Part shown: positions 9,684 to 19,308 of the stretch, piece after piece
Position numbering within the stretch: the first letter of the stretch is position 1
Layout: every line of letters begins with the position of its first letter
The notes under the pieces: model-generated
Database searches by the model: none
The model's input: only the letters and a program-made list of their open reading frames with translations
Told to the model about the DNA's origin: nothing
Assembly (NCBI RefSeq): GCF_001591005.1
Contig: NZ_BCTY01000010.1
Location: 22,925-86,924 of the forward strand
From: Sphingomonas sanguinis NBRC 13937
GTDB taxonomy: Bacteria; Pseudomonadota; Alphaproteobacteria; Sphingomonadales; Sphingomonadaceae
Direction of reading: 5' to 3'
DNA length: 64,000 bases
Made by a program: the position numbers and the translations under genes

Positions 9684-10019
9684 ATGACGATCGAACTTCC
9701 AAAACCCATCGCCGATTATGTCGCGGCGAACGCCCGCCTGGACGTGGACGGCATGATGCGGCCCTTTGCCCCCGACGCCGTTGTCCACGACGTTGGCATC
9801 GGGAAGCGATTCGAGGGCACGTCCGATCTGCGCACCCTATTTGAGCAGGAAGTCGTTCCAGTGAAGGCGATCTTCAAGCCGGACACGGTTCGCCACGAAG
9901 ACGGCAAGGTGGTCGTCGAGGGCCCCGCGCACGGCGACTTTCCCGGGAGCCCCCTTCGCTTCACCTACAGCTTCGTGCTTCGGGACGATGCCATCAAGAT
10001 GCTGGAGATCACACTGTGA
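9684..10019 (+). CDS. SnoaL-like (nuclear transport factor 2 fold) protein
   Basis: This small 111-aa protein has the single NTF2/SnoaL alpha-beta barrel expected from its length ([21 protein letters not shown] at the start, [19 protein letters not shown] at the end). Members of this fold include isomerases, dehydratases and ligand-binding proteins, so no reaction can be assigned. Its stop overlaps the start of the SDR gene by 4 bp (GTGA), and the LysR gene is divergent upstream, so the two proteins are probably made together under LysR control. Confidence 0.8.
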   Translation: MTIELPKPIADYVAANARLDVDGMMRPFAPDAVVHDVGIGKRFEGTSDLRTLFEQEVVPVKAIFKPDTVRHEDGKVVVEGPAHGDFPGSPLRFTYSFVLRDDAIKMLEITL

Positions 10020-10795
10020 CCGTCGCGACAGAGTTCGCCGGCAAGCGGGTGCTCGTCAGCGGCGGCACGAAGGGCTTGGGCCGGGCGACCGTTGATCGCT
10101 TCCTGACCGGGGGAGCCCAGGTTATTACCGCTGCCCGCGAGGAAGCGAAGCCGAGAGCCGATACGATTTTCGTCGTAGCGGACCTTACCACCCCAGAGGG
10201 CGCCGAAGCGCTTGCCGACGCTGCGCTCGACCGCATGGGCGGAATCGACATCCTTGCGCATGTCGTGGGCGGATCGGCCTCTCCAGGCGGTGGGTTCGCG
10301 GCGCTCACCGACGCGCACTGGCTGGCAGAACTGAATCTAAACCTGATGGCCGCCGTCCGGCTCGACCGATTGCTCGTCCCGCAAATGATCGACCGCGGGA
10401 GCGGCGCCATCGTGCACGTCACGTCGATCCAGTCGATCCTGCCGTTGCCGGAATCGACGACCGCCTATGCCGCCGCCAAGGCAGCGCTCAGGACCTATAG
10501 CAAGTCTCTGTCAAAGGAGCTTGGCCCCAAGGGCGTGCGGGTCAATGCCGTCTCCCCCGGCTGGATCATGACCGAGGCGGCAGGCGAGTTCCTTGAGCGC
10601 CTCCGCAGCGCGACTGGCGGCACGATCGAGGGGGCGCGGCAGCAGGTGCTCGACGGCCTGGGCGGCATTCCGATCGGGCGAGCTGCCGAGCCTCACGAAG
10701 TTGCCGATCTGATCGCCTATCTCGCATCGGATCGCGCGGCGGCGATACACGGTGCCGAGTTCATCATCGACGGCGGCACGGTGCGAACCGTCTGA
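10016..10795 (+). CDS. Short-chain dehydrogenase/reductase (SDR)
   Basis: This classical SDR has 259 aa and starts at GTG. The cofactor motif is VLVSGGTKGLGRATVDRFL near the N-terminus. NNAG is replaced by AHVVGG. The catalytic Ser lies in VHVTSIQSILP, and the active-site pair Tyr-x-x-x-Lys in TTAYAAAKAALRTYSKSL. The end GAEFIIDGGTVRTV is typical of the family. An NAD(P)-dependent oxidation or reduction in the cytoplasm is expected, with the substrate unknown. It is translationally coupled to the SnoaL gene upstream, and a strong hairpin follows. Confidence 0.9.
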   Translation: MTVATEFAGKRVLVSGGTKGLGRATVDRFLTGGAQVITAAREEAKPRADTIFVVADLTTPEGAEALADAALDRMGGIDILAHVVGGSASPGGGFAALTDAHWLAELNLNLMAAVRLDRLLVPQMIDRGSGAIVHVTSIQSILPLPESTTAYAAAKAALRTYSKSLSKELGPKGVRVNAVSPGWIMTEAAGEFLERLRSATGGTIEGARQQVLDGLGGIPIGRAAEPHEVADLIAYLASDRAAAIHGAEFIIDGGTVRTV

Positions 10796-10801
10796 ACCGT
10801 T

Positions 10802-10838
10802 GCGCGGGGAAACTGCCTAGTTGCTTTGTTCCCCGCGC
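10802..10838 (+). terminator. Probable terminator after the SDR gene
   Basis: A perfect 10-bp stem GCGCGGGGAA (10802-10811) and TTCCCCGCGC (10829-10838) with a 17-base loop lies just after the SDR stop. No long T tract follows, so it is a hairpin-type candidate only. Confidence 0.55.
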
Positions 10839-11007
10839 CGTGGCGAGGCAGACGACCCCATCCCGGTTGTTCATAGAATTCCTAGACGGTGCCCGAAACC
10901 GGCCGCTCGTTCAGCATTACCACCGGCCAATCAACCGCGTTTCCGAACTCTCGGTTTACCGCGCCTGCGTAAGCTCGTTTGGCAATTTGGCCCGATGGAG
11001 ATGATCA

Positions 11008-11642
11008 ATGGGTCATTCGTCGATGGACCCTGCCTTTCACGAGCTTCGGCCTTGGAATGAGGGCCGGCTGATCGGTGCGAAGCGCGCCCTGAAACAGCAA
11101 CAGGTCTGGGCTATTCGCGTCTGGCTCGACCAGCATAGACGGCTGCGCGACCGAGCGCTGTTCGACTTCGCCATCGACAGTAAGCTGCGCGGCTGCGACG
11201 TGATCAGGGTGCGGATCGGAGATATAGTTTCTGGCGGGCGCGTCCGTGACCGCGCCGTCGTGGTTCAGCAGAAGACCAGACGGCCAGTCCAGTTCGAACT
11301 GATGGACACGGCACGCAAGACGATGCTGGCATGGCTGGAGCGTCGTGGCGGGACACTGAACGAGACTTCGTCTTTCCGAGCCGAAACGACTACATGGCCC
11401 ACATGAGCACCCGGCAGTATGCCCGCCTCGTGCATGAGTGGGTGGTCAGCATCGGCCTTCCGGCTCAAGATTATGGTACACACTCGCTTCGGCGCACGAA
11501 AGCATCGATCATTTACAAGGCGACCGGCAACCTCCGCGCCGTTCAGATTCTTCTCGACCATGCCAAGATCGACAGCACAGTGCGCTACTTGGGCGTTGAC
11601 GTTGAGGACGCTTTGAAGCTGGCGGAACGCACTGAGGTCTGA
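11008..11642 (+). pseudogene. Tyrosine recombinase/integrase broken by a 2-bp duplication
   Basis: Two overlapping frames together encode one small site-specific recombinase of about 210 aa. Frame one (11008-11406) carries the N-terminal part and the first catalytic Arg (DSKLRGCDVIRVRIGDI). Frame two picks up at about 11366 (DFVFPSRNDY) and carries the box II residues: His-Ser-Leu-Arg in GTHSLRRTKASI, His in LLDHAKID and Tyr in TVRYLGVDVEDAL. The shift is explained by a tandem GA duplication at 11362-11365 (AACGAGACTTC for expected AACGACTTC). All catalytic residues survive, so the lesion looks recent. It stands alone without other mobile genes. Programmed frameshifting is unlikely, since no slippery heptamer is visible. 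Confidence 0.78.
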
Positions 11643-11775
11643 GGGGACCCAATTACGGTCATTCGCGCCATCTTCGTCGCTTCCCAACTTCAGACGTTCA
11701 TTCGGGTTTGGCTCCAGACCGAGATGTGCAGTGCAAGCGCCTTCCCAGCGCTGACTGCATCACGATCAGTCCCTG

Positions 11776-12831
11776 TCAGCCTTTCGGCACCGGCAACAGA
11801 ATACGAAATAGAGATCGGTCGTTGGTTCTTTGATAGATGGCATCTCCGCCATGTGCACGGGCGATAGCCTGAACGACGGAAAGGCCCAGTCCCGATCCAC
11901 CAGAGCTCTTTGTGCCGCGTACAAATTGGTGGAAAGCGCTTCTCTCGAACTCCGGTGGCAACCCTGGCCCCTTGTCCGCAACGGTGATGACCGCCTCACT
12001 CCTCGTGAATCCAACCGCGAGCCGCAAAGTACAAGGCGACGCATGGCGACGCGCGTTATCGACGAGCGCGATCACAGCCTGTCGAATTCGTGCTGCGTCG
12101 GCCCGAACGACTCCGGTCTCCAACGTCATCTCCAGTTCGAAACCCACTGGCGACAGCATGGATGACAGGATCGGTCGCATATCCTCCAGCTCGGCAGCCA
12201 GATCGACGTCCCCAATCTCCAGCTCCAATCGCCCGCTCTCAGCCAGACTGACGCCGCGCAAATCCTCGACCAATCGGGTCAGCCCCTCGACCTGCTTCGT
12301 CAGACCGACCACCAGTTCGTCGTCGAGGGGAAACACACCGTCCATTGCCCCCTGAAGTCGCCCGCGCAGGATGGTCAAAGGCGTACGCAATTCATGCGCA
12401 ATCTGGGCGTTCCACAGCTTTACATCGTCGGACATGCGTTGCAACCGGTCGGCCATGGCGTTGAAATCGGCGATCAGCAGCGCGGCCTCGCCATGCGCGA
12501 CGCGTACCGGCGCGATCCGGGTGGTTAGGTCTCCCTCAGCGATCCGGCGCGCCGCCTCACCCACCGCCCCTAGGGGCTGCACGATCCGCCGCGCCAGCCG
12601 CACCGCGACCGCCAGTGCCAGAGCCACCCCGATCACGCACGACGCTAGGGTGATACCGACATCCAGCCCGGTCGTGTCCGCCACCCCCGGCGGCAGCGGC
12701 GCGACGATACGCAGCCGCTCCAGCACTGCATAGACGATGTAGAAGGCGGCCGTGCTGACCGCGACGGCGACGAAGGCCAGCGTTGCCATAGCGATCGACA
12801 ATTGCCGGGTCAGGCTGTTCCGGTTCTTCAT
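11776..12831 (-). CDS. Sensor histidine kinase (BaeS/EnvZ type)
   Basis: This 351-aa inner-membrane kinase has helices at about residues 12-36 and 60-80 with a short periplasmic loop between them. A HAMP linker follows (RRIVQPLGAVGEAARRIAEG). The H-box is AQIAHELRTPLTIL (His146). The ATPase domain has an N-box (VIALVDNARRHA), G1 (VADKGPGLP) and G2 (GGSGLGLSVVQAI). The start ATG overlaps the stop of the response regulator by 4 bp (ATGA), so the two are a cognate pair. The pair is divergent from an RND efflux operon and probably senses envelope stress or drugs to control it. Confidence 0.92.
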   Translation of the reverse strand: MKNRNSLTRQLSIAMATLAFVAVAVSTAAFYIVYAVLERLRIVAPLPPGVADTTGLDVGITLASCVIGVALALAVAVRLARRIVQPLGAVGEAARRIAEGDLTTRIAPVRVAHGEAALLIADFNAMADRLQRMSDDVKLWNAQIAHELRTPLTILRGRLQGAMDGVFPLDDELVVGLTKQVEGLTRLVEDLRGVSLAESGRLELEIGDVDLAAELEDMRPILSSMLSPVGFELEMTLETGVVRADAARIRQAVIALVDNARRHASPCTLRLAVGFTRSEAVITVADKGPGLPPEFERSAFHQFVRGTKSSGGSGLGLSVVQAIARAHGGDAIYQRTNDRSLFRILLPVPKG

Positions 12832-13505
12832 CCCCGCGACCACAGCCGGTATCCGACGCCCCGCACGCCCTCGGGCATATCGGGTACGCCTGCCTGATCG
12901 AGCTTGCGGCGCAGCTTGCTGACATGGCTGTCGACCGTGCGGTCGAGCGCGTCCGATCCGGGCAGGCAGGCGTCGAGCAGCTCGCTACGGCTGAACACCC
13001 GGCTCGGCGTGCGGGCCATATGGGCCAGCAAGCGGAACTCGGTCAGGGTCAGCGACACTTCGCCGCGTTCGGCGCGGACCATATGCGCGGTCGTGTCGAT
13101 CTCGACCGGGCCGACCCGCAGCACGCCGTTCGCCCCCTCCCCGCCAGACCGGCGCAACACCGCCTTGACCCGCGCGACCACCTCAACCGGGTTGAACGGC
13201 TTGACGACATAATCGTCCGCCCCGATGCGCAGCGCCTGGAGCTTGTCGATATCCTGGTCCAGCGCGGTGGTCACGACCACCGGCATATTGCCCCGCCGCC
13301 GCACCTCGGACAGCACGCCCCAGCCATCGACCAGCGGCATCGAGATGTCGAGCAGCAGGATATCGGGCTTCAACGCGAGATGCAGGTCGAGCGCGGTGCG
13401 CCCGTCACCGGCATGGACGGTCCGAAATCCCTCACGCTCCAGATAGGCGCGGATGATCTCGGCGATATCGCGATCGTCCTCGGCGATCAGGACGAGCGGG
13501 GTCAT
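12828..13505 (-). CDS. OmpR/BaeR-family response regulator
   Basis: This 225-aa two-domain regulator has a receiver domain (phospho-acceptor Asp53 in LLLDISMPLVDGWG, Lys in VVKPFNP) and a C-terminal OmpR winged helix (LTLTEFRLLAHMARTPSRVF, DRTVDSHVSKLRRKL, VGYRLW). It is first in a two-gene operon with its kinase. It faces the RND adaptor gene across 125 bp, the usual arrangement for a local activator of efflux. BaeR/AdeR-like function is inferred from domain and position only. Confidence 0.93.
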   Translation of the reverse strand: MTPLVLIAEDDRDIAEIIRAYLEREGFRTVHAGDGRTALDLHLALKPDILLLDISMPLVDGWGVLSEVRRRGNMPVVVTTALDQDIDKLQALRIGADDYVVKPFNPVEVVARVKAVLRRSGGEGANGVLRVGPVEIDTTAHMVRAERGEVSLTLTEFRLLAHMARTPSRVFSRSELLDACLPGSDALDRTVDSHVSKLRRKLDQAGVPDMPEGVRGVGYRLWSRG

Positions 13506-13630
13506 GCGGCGGGTCCAATGAGCATGGCCCTGTTCCTATCAGCGGCACACCGCCCGCCACCAGCCCGCCTCCACAAAGCCTCCACACAATCTCGACGCGA
13601 GCGCAACGACCCGCGCGGATAGGCGGCGAC

Positions 13631-14764
13631 ATGATGAGTCGATCTCTCGCTTGCCGCACGCTCCCCGCCCTGCCGATCATGCTGGCGATGGCGGCCTTGC
13701 TCAGCGGCTGTTCCGCCGAAGCCCCCGTGGCCCCGGCGGACCCGGTCACGGTGCTGACCATGCGTGTCGCCCCCACCCAGGTCACCGCCGCCGACGAGCT
13801 GCCGGGCCGGGTCGTGGCGTTCCGCACCGCCGAAATCCGCCCGCAGGTCGGCGGCATCATCCAGCGCCGCCTGTTCGAGCAGGGCGCGGCGGTGCGCCCC
13901 GGGCAGATACTGTTCCAGATCAGCCCCGCCCCCTATCGCGCCGAGGCCGACACCGCGCAGGCGACCGTGCAAAAGGCCAGCGCCGCCTATGCCCGCGCCC
14001 GTGCCCAGGCCGACCGGCTCAAGCCCCTCGTGGCGGCCGACGCGATCAGCCGCCAAAGCTATGACGACGCGGTCGCCGCGCGCGAGCAAGCCGGTGCCGA
14101 ACTGGCGGAAGCGCGCGCCACCCTCCGCCGCCGCCGGATCGACCTGGACTTTTCGCGCGTCACCGCACCGATCGCCGGGCGAATCGGATCGGCCAATGTC
14201 ACCGAGGGGGCGCTGGTGACGGCGGCGGACGCCACGCCGCTGGCGACCATCCAGCAGATCGACCGGGTCTATGTCGATGTCCGGCAGCCCGCCGAACGCT
14301 ATGCCGAATTGCGCGCGCAGGGTGCGGCGGCCTGGCCGGTCGAGATCCTTACCGCCTCCGGGCAGAGCCATCCGGTACAGGGGCGCATCCTGTTTTCGGG
14401 GATCGCCGTCGATCCGGGGACCGGCGATGCGCTGGTCCGGGTGGAGGTGCCCAATCCCGGTGAGCGGCTGTTGCCCGGCATGTTCGTCCGCGCCCGCCTG
14501 CCCCGCGCCACCATGCCCGCCGCGCTGACCGTACCGCAACAGGCCGTGACCCGCGCGGGCGACGGCACGCCGCAGGTCAGCGTGGTCGACGGGCAGGACC
14601 GAGTGCATCTCCGCCGCGTCACGCTCGGCCCGCTGGTCGGTAGCCGCTATGTCATCCCGTCGGGGCTGCGCGCGGGCGAAACCGTGATCGTCGAGGGGCA
14701 GGACCGAGTCCAGCCCGGCACCCCGGTCAAACAGCGCCCCTGGCGCGGCGGCGCGGCGGGCTGA
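13631..14764 (+). CDS. RND efflux periplasmic adaptor lipoprotein (MexA/AcrA type)
   Basis: This 377-aa membrane-fusion protein has a lipoprotein signal peptide ending in the lipobox LLSGC (Cys27), so it is anchored in the inner membrane by lipid. The barrel-sandwich (RTAEIRPQVGGIIQRRLFEQ), alpha-helical hairpin (about residues 95-165, AQATVQKASAAYARARAQ) and beta-barrel (VTAPIAGRIGSANVTEGALV) follow in order, ending with LRAGETVIVEGQDRVQPG. It is the first gene of a four- or five-gene operon with the pump, the channel and a cytochrome b561, and lies divergent from the two-component system. Confidence 0.95.
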   Translation: MMSRSLACRTLPALPIMLAMAALLSGCSAEAPVAPADPVTVLTMRVAPTQVTAADELPGRVVAFRTAEIRPQVGGIIQRRLFEQGAAVRPGQILFQISPAPYRAEADTAQATVQKASAAYARARAQADRLKPLVAADAISRQSYDDAVAAREQAGAELAEARATLRRRRIDLDFSRVTAPIAGRIGSANVTEGALVTAADATPLATIQQIDRVYVDVRQPAERYAELRAQGAAAWPVEILTASGQSHPVQGRILFSGIAVDPGTGDALVRVEVPNPGERLLPGMFVRARLPRATMPAALTVPQQAVTRAGDGTPQVSVVDGQDRVHLRRVTLGPLVGSRYVIPSGLRAGETVIVEGQDRVQPGTPVKQRPWRGGAAG

Positions 14765-14767
14765 GCC

Positions 14768-17700
14768 ATGGCGCAATTCTTCATCAACCGCCCGATCTTC
14801 GCCTGGGTGATCGCCATCGCGATTGTCCTGCTGGGCGTCATCGCCATCCCGCAAATGCCGGTCGCCCGCTTCCCCAGCGTCGCGCCACCGACCGTCAGCA
14901 TCTTCGCCAGCTATCCTGGTGCCACGCCGCAGACCCTGAACGACAGCGTCGTCTCGCTGGTGCAGCGCGAGCTGTCGAGCGTAAAGAACCTGCTCTATTT
15001 CGAGAGTTCGGCCGACACCTCGGGTTCGGCGACGATCACCGCCACCTTCCGCCCCGGCACCGATCCCGAAATGGCGCAGGTCGACGTGCAGAACCGGCTG
15101 AAGACGATCGAGCCGCGCCTGCCGCAGGTGGTGCGCCAGACCGGTGTGACGGTGGAGTCCGCCTCGTCGGGCTTTCTGATGATCGTCAGCCTGTTGTCCG
15201 ACGGGCGGCAGGACGAGGTCGAGCTGTCCGATTACATGTCTCGCAACATCGTCGACGAATTGAAGCGCATCCCCGGCGTCGGGCGCGTCCAGAACTTCTC
15301 GGCCGAGCGCGCCATGCGCATCTGGATCGATCCGGCCAAGCTGGCAGGATATGGCCTGACCGCCACCGACGTGACGGCGGCGATCGCCGAGCAGAATGTC
15401 CAGATCGCACCCGGATCGCTCGGCGCCGAGCCGACCGCGAACGGCCAGCGCGTGCTGGTCCCGCTGACCGCTGAAGGCCAGCTCAAGACGCCGGAGGACT
15501 TCGCCGGGATCATCCTGAAGGCCAATACCGACGGGTCGAGCGTCACGCTCGATAAGGTCGCCCGGATCGAGCTGGGGCGGCAGAGCTTCGGCAACGACAC
15601 GCGCGAGAATGGGAAGTTCGCCGCTTCGGTCGGCATCCAGCTAACGCCAGGGGCCAATGCGGTCGCCGCGTCAAAGGCCGTGCGCGCGCGCATGACCGAG
15701 CTTGCCCATTCGCTGCCACCGGGCATGACATGGTCGGCGCCGTTCGACACCGCGCCCTTCGTCCGCATCTCGATCGAGAAGGTGCTGCACACGCTGGCCG
15801 AGGCGATGATCCTCGTCTTCCTGGTCATGTACCTGTTCCTGCAGAAGGTCCGCTACACGTTGATCCCTGCCATCGTCGCACCGATCGCGCTGCTCGGCAC
15901 GATCGCGGTCATGCTGGCGACGGGCTATTCGATCAACGTGCTGACCATGTTCGGCATGGTGCTGGCGATCGGCATCATCGTCGACGACGCTATTGTCGTC
16001 GTCGAGAATGTCGAGCGGCTGATGCATGACGAAAAGCTCTCACCCGCCGACGCCACGCGCAAGGCGATGAGGGAGATCACGCCCGCCATCATCGGCATCA
16101 CGCTGGTCCTGTCGGCGGTGTTCATTCCCATGGCGCTGGCGGCCGGGTCGGTCGGTACCATCTATCGCCAGTTTTCGATGGCGATGGCCGTGTCCATCCT
16201 GTTCTCCGCCTTCCTCGCCCTTACCCTCACCCCGGCCCTGTGCGCGACGCTGCTGAAGCCGTTGGATGCAGAGCGACCCAAAAACCGCTTTTTCACCTGG
16301 TTCGATCGCCAGTTCGACCGGGCGACACACGGCTATCAGGGCTGGGTCGCAACGTTCCTCAAGGCGAGCGGGCGGATGATGCTGGTCTTTGTCGCGATCG
16401 TCGGGATGCTGGCCATCGCCTTCGTCAACCTGCCGTCGTCCTTCATGCCGGAGGAGGATCAGGGCTATTTCATGACCAGCTTCCAACTGCCCGCCGACGC
16501 CACCGCCGCGCGCACGCTGGCCGCCGTCAAGGCGCTCGAAAAGCATATGGCGACCCGACCCGGTGTCGAGACCACCGAATCGATCCTGGGCTTCGGCTTC
16601 TCCGGCTCCGGCCCCAATGCGGCGATGGTCTATACGATGCTGAAGGACTGGAAGGACCGCGGCGGTACGAACGTCGCGAGGGAAGTGGCCGCCGCCGACG
16701 CCGCGATGGCCAGGGACGTGCATGAGGGACTGGTGATGAACGTCATGCCCCCCGCGATCGACGAACTCGGCAACTCGTCGGGCTTCGCGTTGCGGCTGGA
16801 GGACCGGGCGGGCAAGGGACGCCATGCGCTGTTCACCGCGCGCGACATGCTGGTCGCCTATGCGCAGCGCAGCGCCAAGCTGACCGGTGTCTATGCCGAG
16901 GGGCTGCCCTCCGGGACCAGCGTTCGGCTGGACATCGACCGCGCCAAGGCCCGCGCACTGGGCGTGCCGTTCACCGCGATCAGCGACATGATCGGCACCG
17001 CGCTGGGCAGCAGCTATGTCAACGACTTCCCCAATAAGGGGCGGTTGCAGCAGGTGATCGTGCAAGCGGATGCAGCCCACCGTATGAACTTGGACGACGT
17101 GATGAAGCTGCGTGTGAAGAACGCAGTCGGAGACACGGTGGCGCTGGCCGAACTGGTCACACCTGTATGGAGCAACAGCCCACTCCAGCTGTCGACCTAT
17201 AACGGCTATCCATCGGTCAGCATCACCGGCAACGCCGCACCCGGTGTTTCCAGCGGCGATGCGATGCGCGAGATGGAACGGCTGGCCGCCGAACTGCCGC
17301 CCGGTTTCGGCATCGAATGGACCGGTCAGTCGCGGCAGGAGCGCGAGGCAGGCGCTCAGGCCCCGATGCTGCTCGCGCTGTCGATGCTGGTCGTGTTCCT
17401 GGTACTGGCCGCGCTCTATGAAAGCTGGTCGATCCCGATGGCGGTGATGCTGGTCGTGCCGCTGGGCCTGATCGGCGCGGTGTCGGCGGTGATGCTGCGC
17501 GGCATGTCGAACGACATCTTCTTCAAGGTCGGGCTCATCACCATCATCGGCCTCAGCGCCAAGAACGCGATCCTGATCGTCGAATTCGCCAAGCAATATC
17601 GCGAGGCGGGAAGCAGCCTGATCGACGCCGCCATCGCCGCTGCGCGGGTGCGCCTGCGCCCGATCGTGATGACCAGCCTGGCCTTCACCCTGGGCGTCGT

Positions 17701-17875
17701 GCCGCTGATGCTGGCGGGCGGCGCAAGTGCGGAGACGCAGCATGCGATCGGGACCGGCGTGTTCGGGGGCATGATCACCGGCACCATGCTGGCGCTGATC
17801 TTCGTGCCGACCTTCTTCGTGGTAGTCGTGGGCCTGGCCGAACGCTGGCGCGCGCGCCGTACCAAGGAGGCATGA
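14768..17875 (+). CDS. RND multidrug efflux pump (AcrB/MexB family)
   Basis: This 1035-aa inner-membrane proton-driven pump of the HAE1 type has 12 expected helices and two large periplasmic domains. The N-terminus MAQFFINRPIFAWVIAIAI is diagnostic. The proton-relay pair Asp-Asp lies in GIIVDDAIVVVENVER, and the Lys of the relay in GLSAKNAILIVEFAKQ. The C-terminal half has ATFLKASGRMM and SSFMPEEDQGYF. It starts 3 bp after the adaptor stop and overlaps the channel gene at its end. The length is normal for the family, and drugs or other hydrophobic compounds are the expected substrates. Confidence 0.97.
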   Translation: MAQFFINRPIFAWVIAIAIVLLGVIAIPQMPVARFPSVAPPTVSIFASYPGATPQTLNDSVVSLVQRELSSVKNLLYFESSADTSGSATITATFRPGTDPEMAQVDVQNRLKTIEPRLPQVVRQTGVTVESASSGFLMIVSLLSDGRQDEVELSDYMSRNIVDELKRIPGVGRVQNFSAERAMRIWIDPAKLAGYGLTATDVTAAIAEQNVQIAPGSLGAEPTANGQRVLVPLTAEGQLKTPEDFAGIILKANTDGSSVTLDKVARIELGRQSFGNDTRENGKFAASVGIQLTPGANAVAASKAVRARMTELAHSLPPGMTWSAPFDTAPFVRISIEKVLHTLAEAMILVFLVMYLFLQKVRYTLIPAIVAPIALLGTIAVMLATGYSINVLTMFGMVLAIGIIVDDAIVVVENVERLMHDEKLSPADATRKAMREITPAIIGITLVLSAVFIPMALAAGSVGTIYRQFSMAMAVSILFSAFLALTLTPALCATLLKPLDAERPKNRFFTWFDRQFDRATHGYQGWVATFLKASGRMMLVFVAIVGMLAIAFVNLPSSFMPEEDQGYFMTSFQLPADATAARTLAAVKALEKHMATRPGVETTESILGFGFSGSGPNAAMVYTMLKDWKDRGGTNVAREVAAADAAMARDVHEGLVMNVMPPAIDELGNSSGFALRLEDRAGKGRHALFTARDMLVAYAQRSAKLTGVYAEGLPSGTSVRLDIDRAKARALGVPFTAISDMIGTALGSSYVNDFPNKGRLQQVIVQADAAHRMNLDDVMKLRVKNAVGDTVALAELVTPVWSNSPLQLSTYNGYPSVSITGNAAPGVSSGDAMREMERLAAELPPGFGIEWTGQSRQEREAGAQAPMLLALSMLVVFLVLAALYESWSIPMAVMLVVPLGLIGAVSAVMLRGMSNDIFFKVGLITIIGLSAKNAILIVEFAKQYREAGSSLIDAAIAAARVRLRPIVMTSLAFTLGVVPLMLAGGASAETQHAIGTGVFGGMITGTMLALIFVPTFFVVVVGLAERWRARRTKEA

Positions 17876-17877
17876 CG

Positions 17878-19308
17878 ATGCGATACCTGCCCCTCACCTT
17901 GTTGCTGGCGACCACCGCCTGTTCGATGATCCCCCGGCTGACCCTGCCGACGCCGCCGGTCGCTAAGGCCTATCCGATCGCAAGCGGACCCGAAGTGCTG
18001 CCCGAATGGCGAGGCATGTTCGGCGACCCTCGACTGCAAAGCCTGATCGCGCTGTCGCTCGACGCCAATCGCGACCTACGCATCGCCGCGCTGAATGCCG
18101 ACGCCGCGCGGGCACAGATACGGGTGCAGCGCGCCCAATCGTTGCCGGGTATCAACGTGGACGGTAGCTATACCCGCCAGCGCCAGCCCGCCGGGGTTGC
18201 AGGGGCGGGTGTCGGCCTGACACCCGGAAGCGGCGGGTCGGGCAATGCGCCGACCGGGTTCAAATTCGGCCAATTTTCGGCGCAAGCCGCGCTGACCAGT
18301 TTCGAGATTGATCTGTTCGGCCGCCTGCGCGCGATGAACGAAGCGGCCTTCCACCGCTGGCTCGCCACGGTAGAGGCCCGGCGCGCGGTGCGGCTTGCTG
18401 TGATCGGCGCGGTCGCCGACGCCTATTGGAACGAACGGCTGGCGGACGAGCAACTGGCATTGACCCACTCCACGCTGGCCGACTGGCGCGCGTCGCTCGA
18501 CATCACCCGTCTGCGCAGGCAAGCAGGCCAGGCGAGCGGCCCCGACCTGGCGCAGGCCGAGGGACTGGTCCGGCAGGCCCAGGCCGATCTGGCGCAGCGC
18601 GAGCGAGAGCTGGCACAGGCGACCAACGCGCTGACGCTGGCGGTCGGTGCTTCCCTGCCGAGCGATCTGCTGCCCCCCACCCCGCTGATGGAGCAGCCGA
18701 TCCGCACCGCGCTGGCGGCGGGAACGCCCTCGGACCTGCTAGTCCGCCGCCCCGACATCGCGCAGGCCGAGCAGGAACTGCGCGCGGCCAATGCCGATAT
18801 CGGCGCGGCCCGCGCGGCCTTCTTCCCCCGCGTCTCGCTGACCGCCGCCTTCGGCTTCGCCAGTCTGGCGCTCGACAGCCTGTTCCAAGGGGCGAACCGG
18901 TCCTGGTCCTATTCGCCCGCGATCAGCCTGCCGATCTTTCGCGGCGGTGAGTTGCGCGGCAATCTCGACCTCGCCCGGCTGCGCAACTCGACGGCCGTCG
19001 CGACCTATGAAAAGGCGATCCAGACGGGTTTCCGCGAAGTCGCCGACGGGCTTGCGGCGCAGGCGACCTATGGACGGCAGATGACCGAGCAGCGCGCCGT
19101 CGTCACCCAGGCCGAACGTCGCGCCAAGCTGACCGACCTCGCCTATCGCGCCGGGCAGACCAGCCGCATGGAACTGCTTGACGCCCAGCGCGCAACCTAT
19201 GCCGCGCGCCAAACCGCCTTAATCGTCCGACGCGACCAACTGACCGCCGCCGCCGCGCTCTACCGCGCGCTCGGCGGCGATACCGAAGCCGAAGGAACGC
19301 CGCGATGA
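17878..19308 (+). CDS. Outer membrane efflux lipoprotein (NodT/OprM family)
   Basis: This is the outer membrane channel of the RND system, 476 aa, with a lipoprotein signal peptide (LPLTLLLATTACSM, Cys at about 14). The two OEP repeats contain SFEIDLFGRLRAMNEAAFHRW, LLVRRPDIAQAEQELRAANA and AFFPRVSLTAAFGF. I chose ATG 17878 because AAGGAGG lies 7 bases upstream; an ATG at 17872 leaves only one base of spacing. The gene overlaps the pump stop region and its stop overlaps the next gene (ATGA), so the adaptor, pump, channel and b561 are transcribed together. Confidence 0.95.
   Translation: MRYLPLTLLLATTACSMIPRLTLPTPPVAKAYPIASGPEVLPEWRGMFGDPRLQSLIALSLDANRDLRIAALNADAARAQIRVQRAQSLPGINVDGSYTRQRQPAGVAGAGVGLTPGSGGSGNAPTGFKFGQFSAQAALTSFEIDLFGRLRAMNEAAFHRWLATVEARRAVRLAVIGAVADAYWNERLADEQLALTHSTLADWRASLDITRLRRQAGQASGPDLAQAEGLVRQAQADLAQRERELAQATNALTLAVGASLPSDLLPPTPLMEQPIRTALAAGTPSDLLVRRPDIAQAEQELRAANADIGAARAAFFPRVSLTAAFGFASLALDSLFQGANRSWSYSPAISLPIFRGGELRGNLDLARLRNSTAVATYEKAIQTGFREVADGLAAQATYGRQMTEQRAVVTQAERRAKLTDLAYRAGQTSRMELLDAQRATYAARQTALIVRRDQLTAAAALYRALGGDTEAEGTPR

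Noticed and set aside
8613..11653. GACCCAATT after both the TetR and recombinase genes, as a possible element boundary
   Set aside because: Nine bases is too short to be meaningful and the flanks do not match.
13502..14854. Minus-strand frame opposite the RND adaptor
   Set aside because: Asp/Arg/Gly-rich shadow of the adaptor gene; the adaptor has a lipobox and domain motifs.
16040..17743. Long minus-strand frame opposite the RND pump
   Set aside because: His/Arg/Gln-rich with no recognisable domain and opposite a strongly conserved AcrB-type gene.
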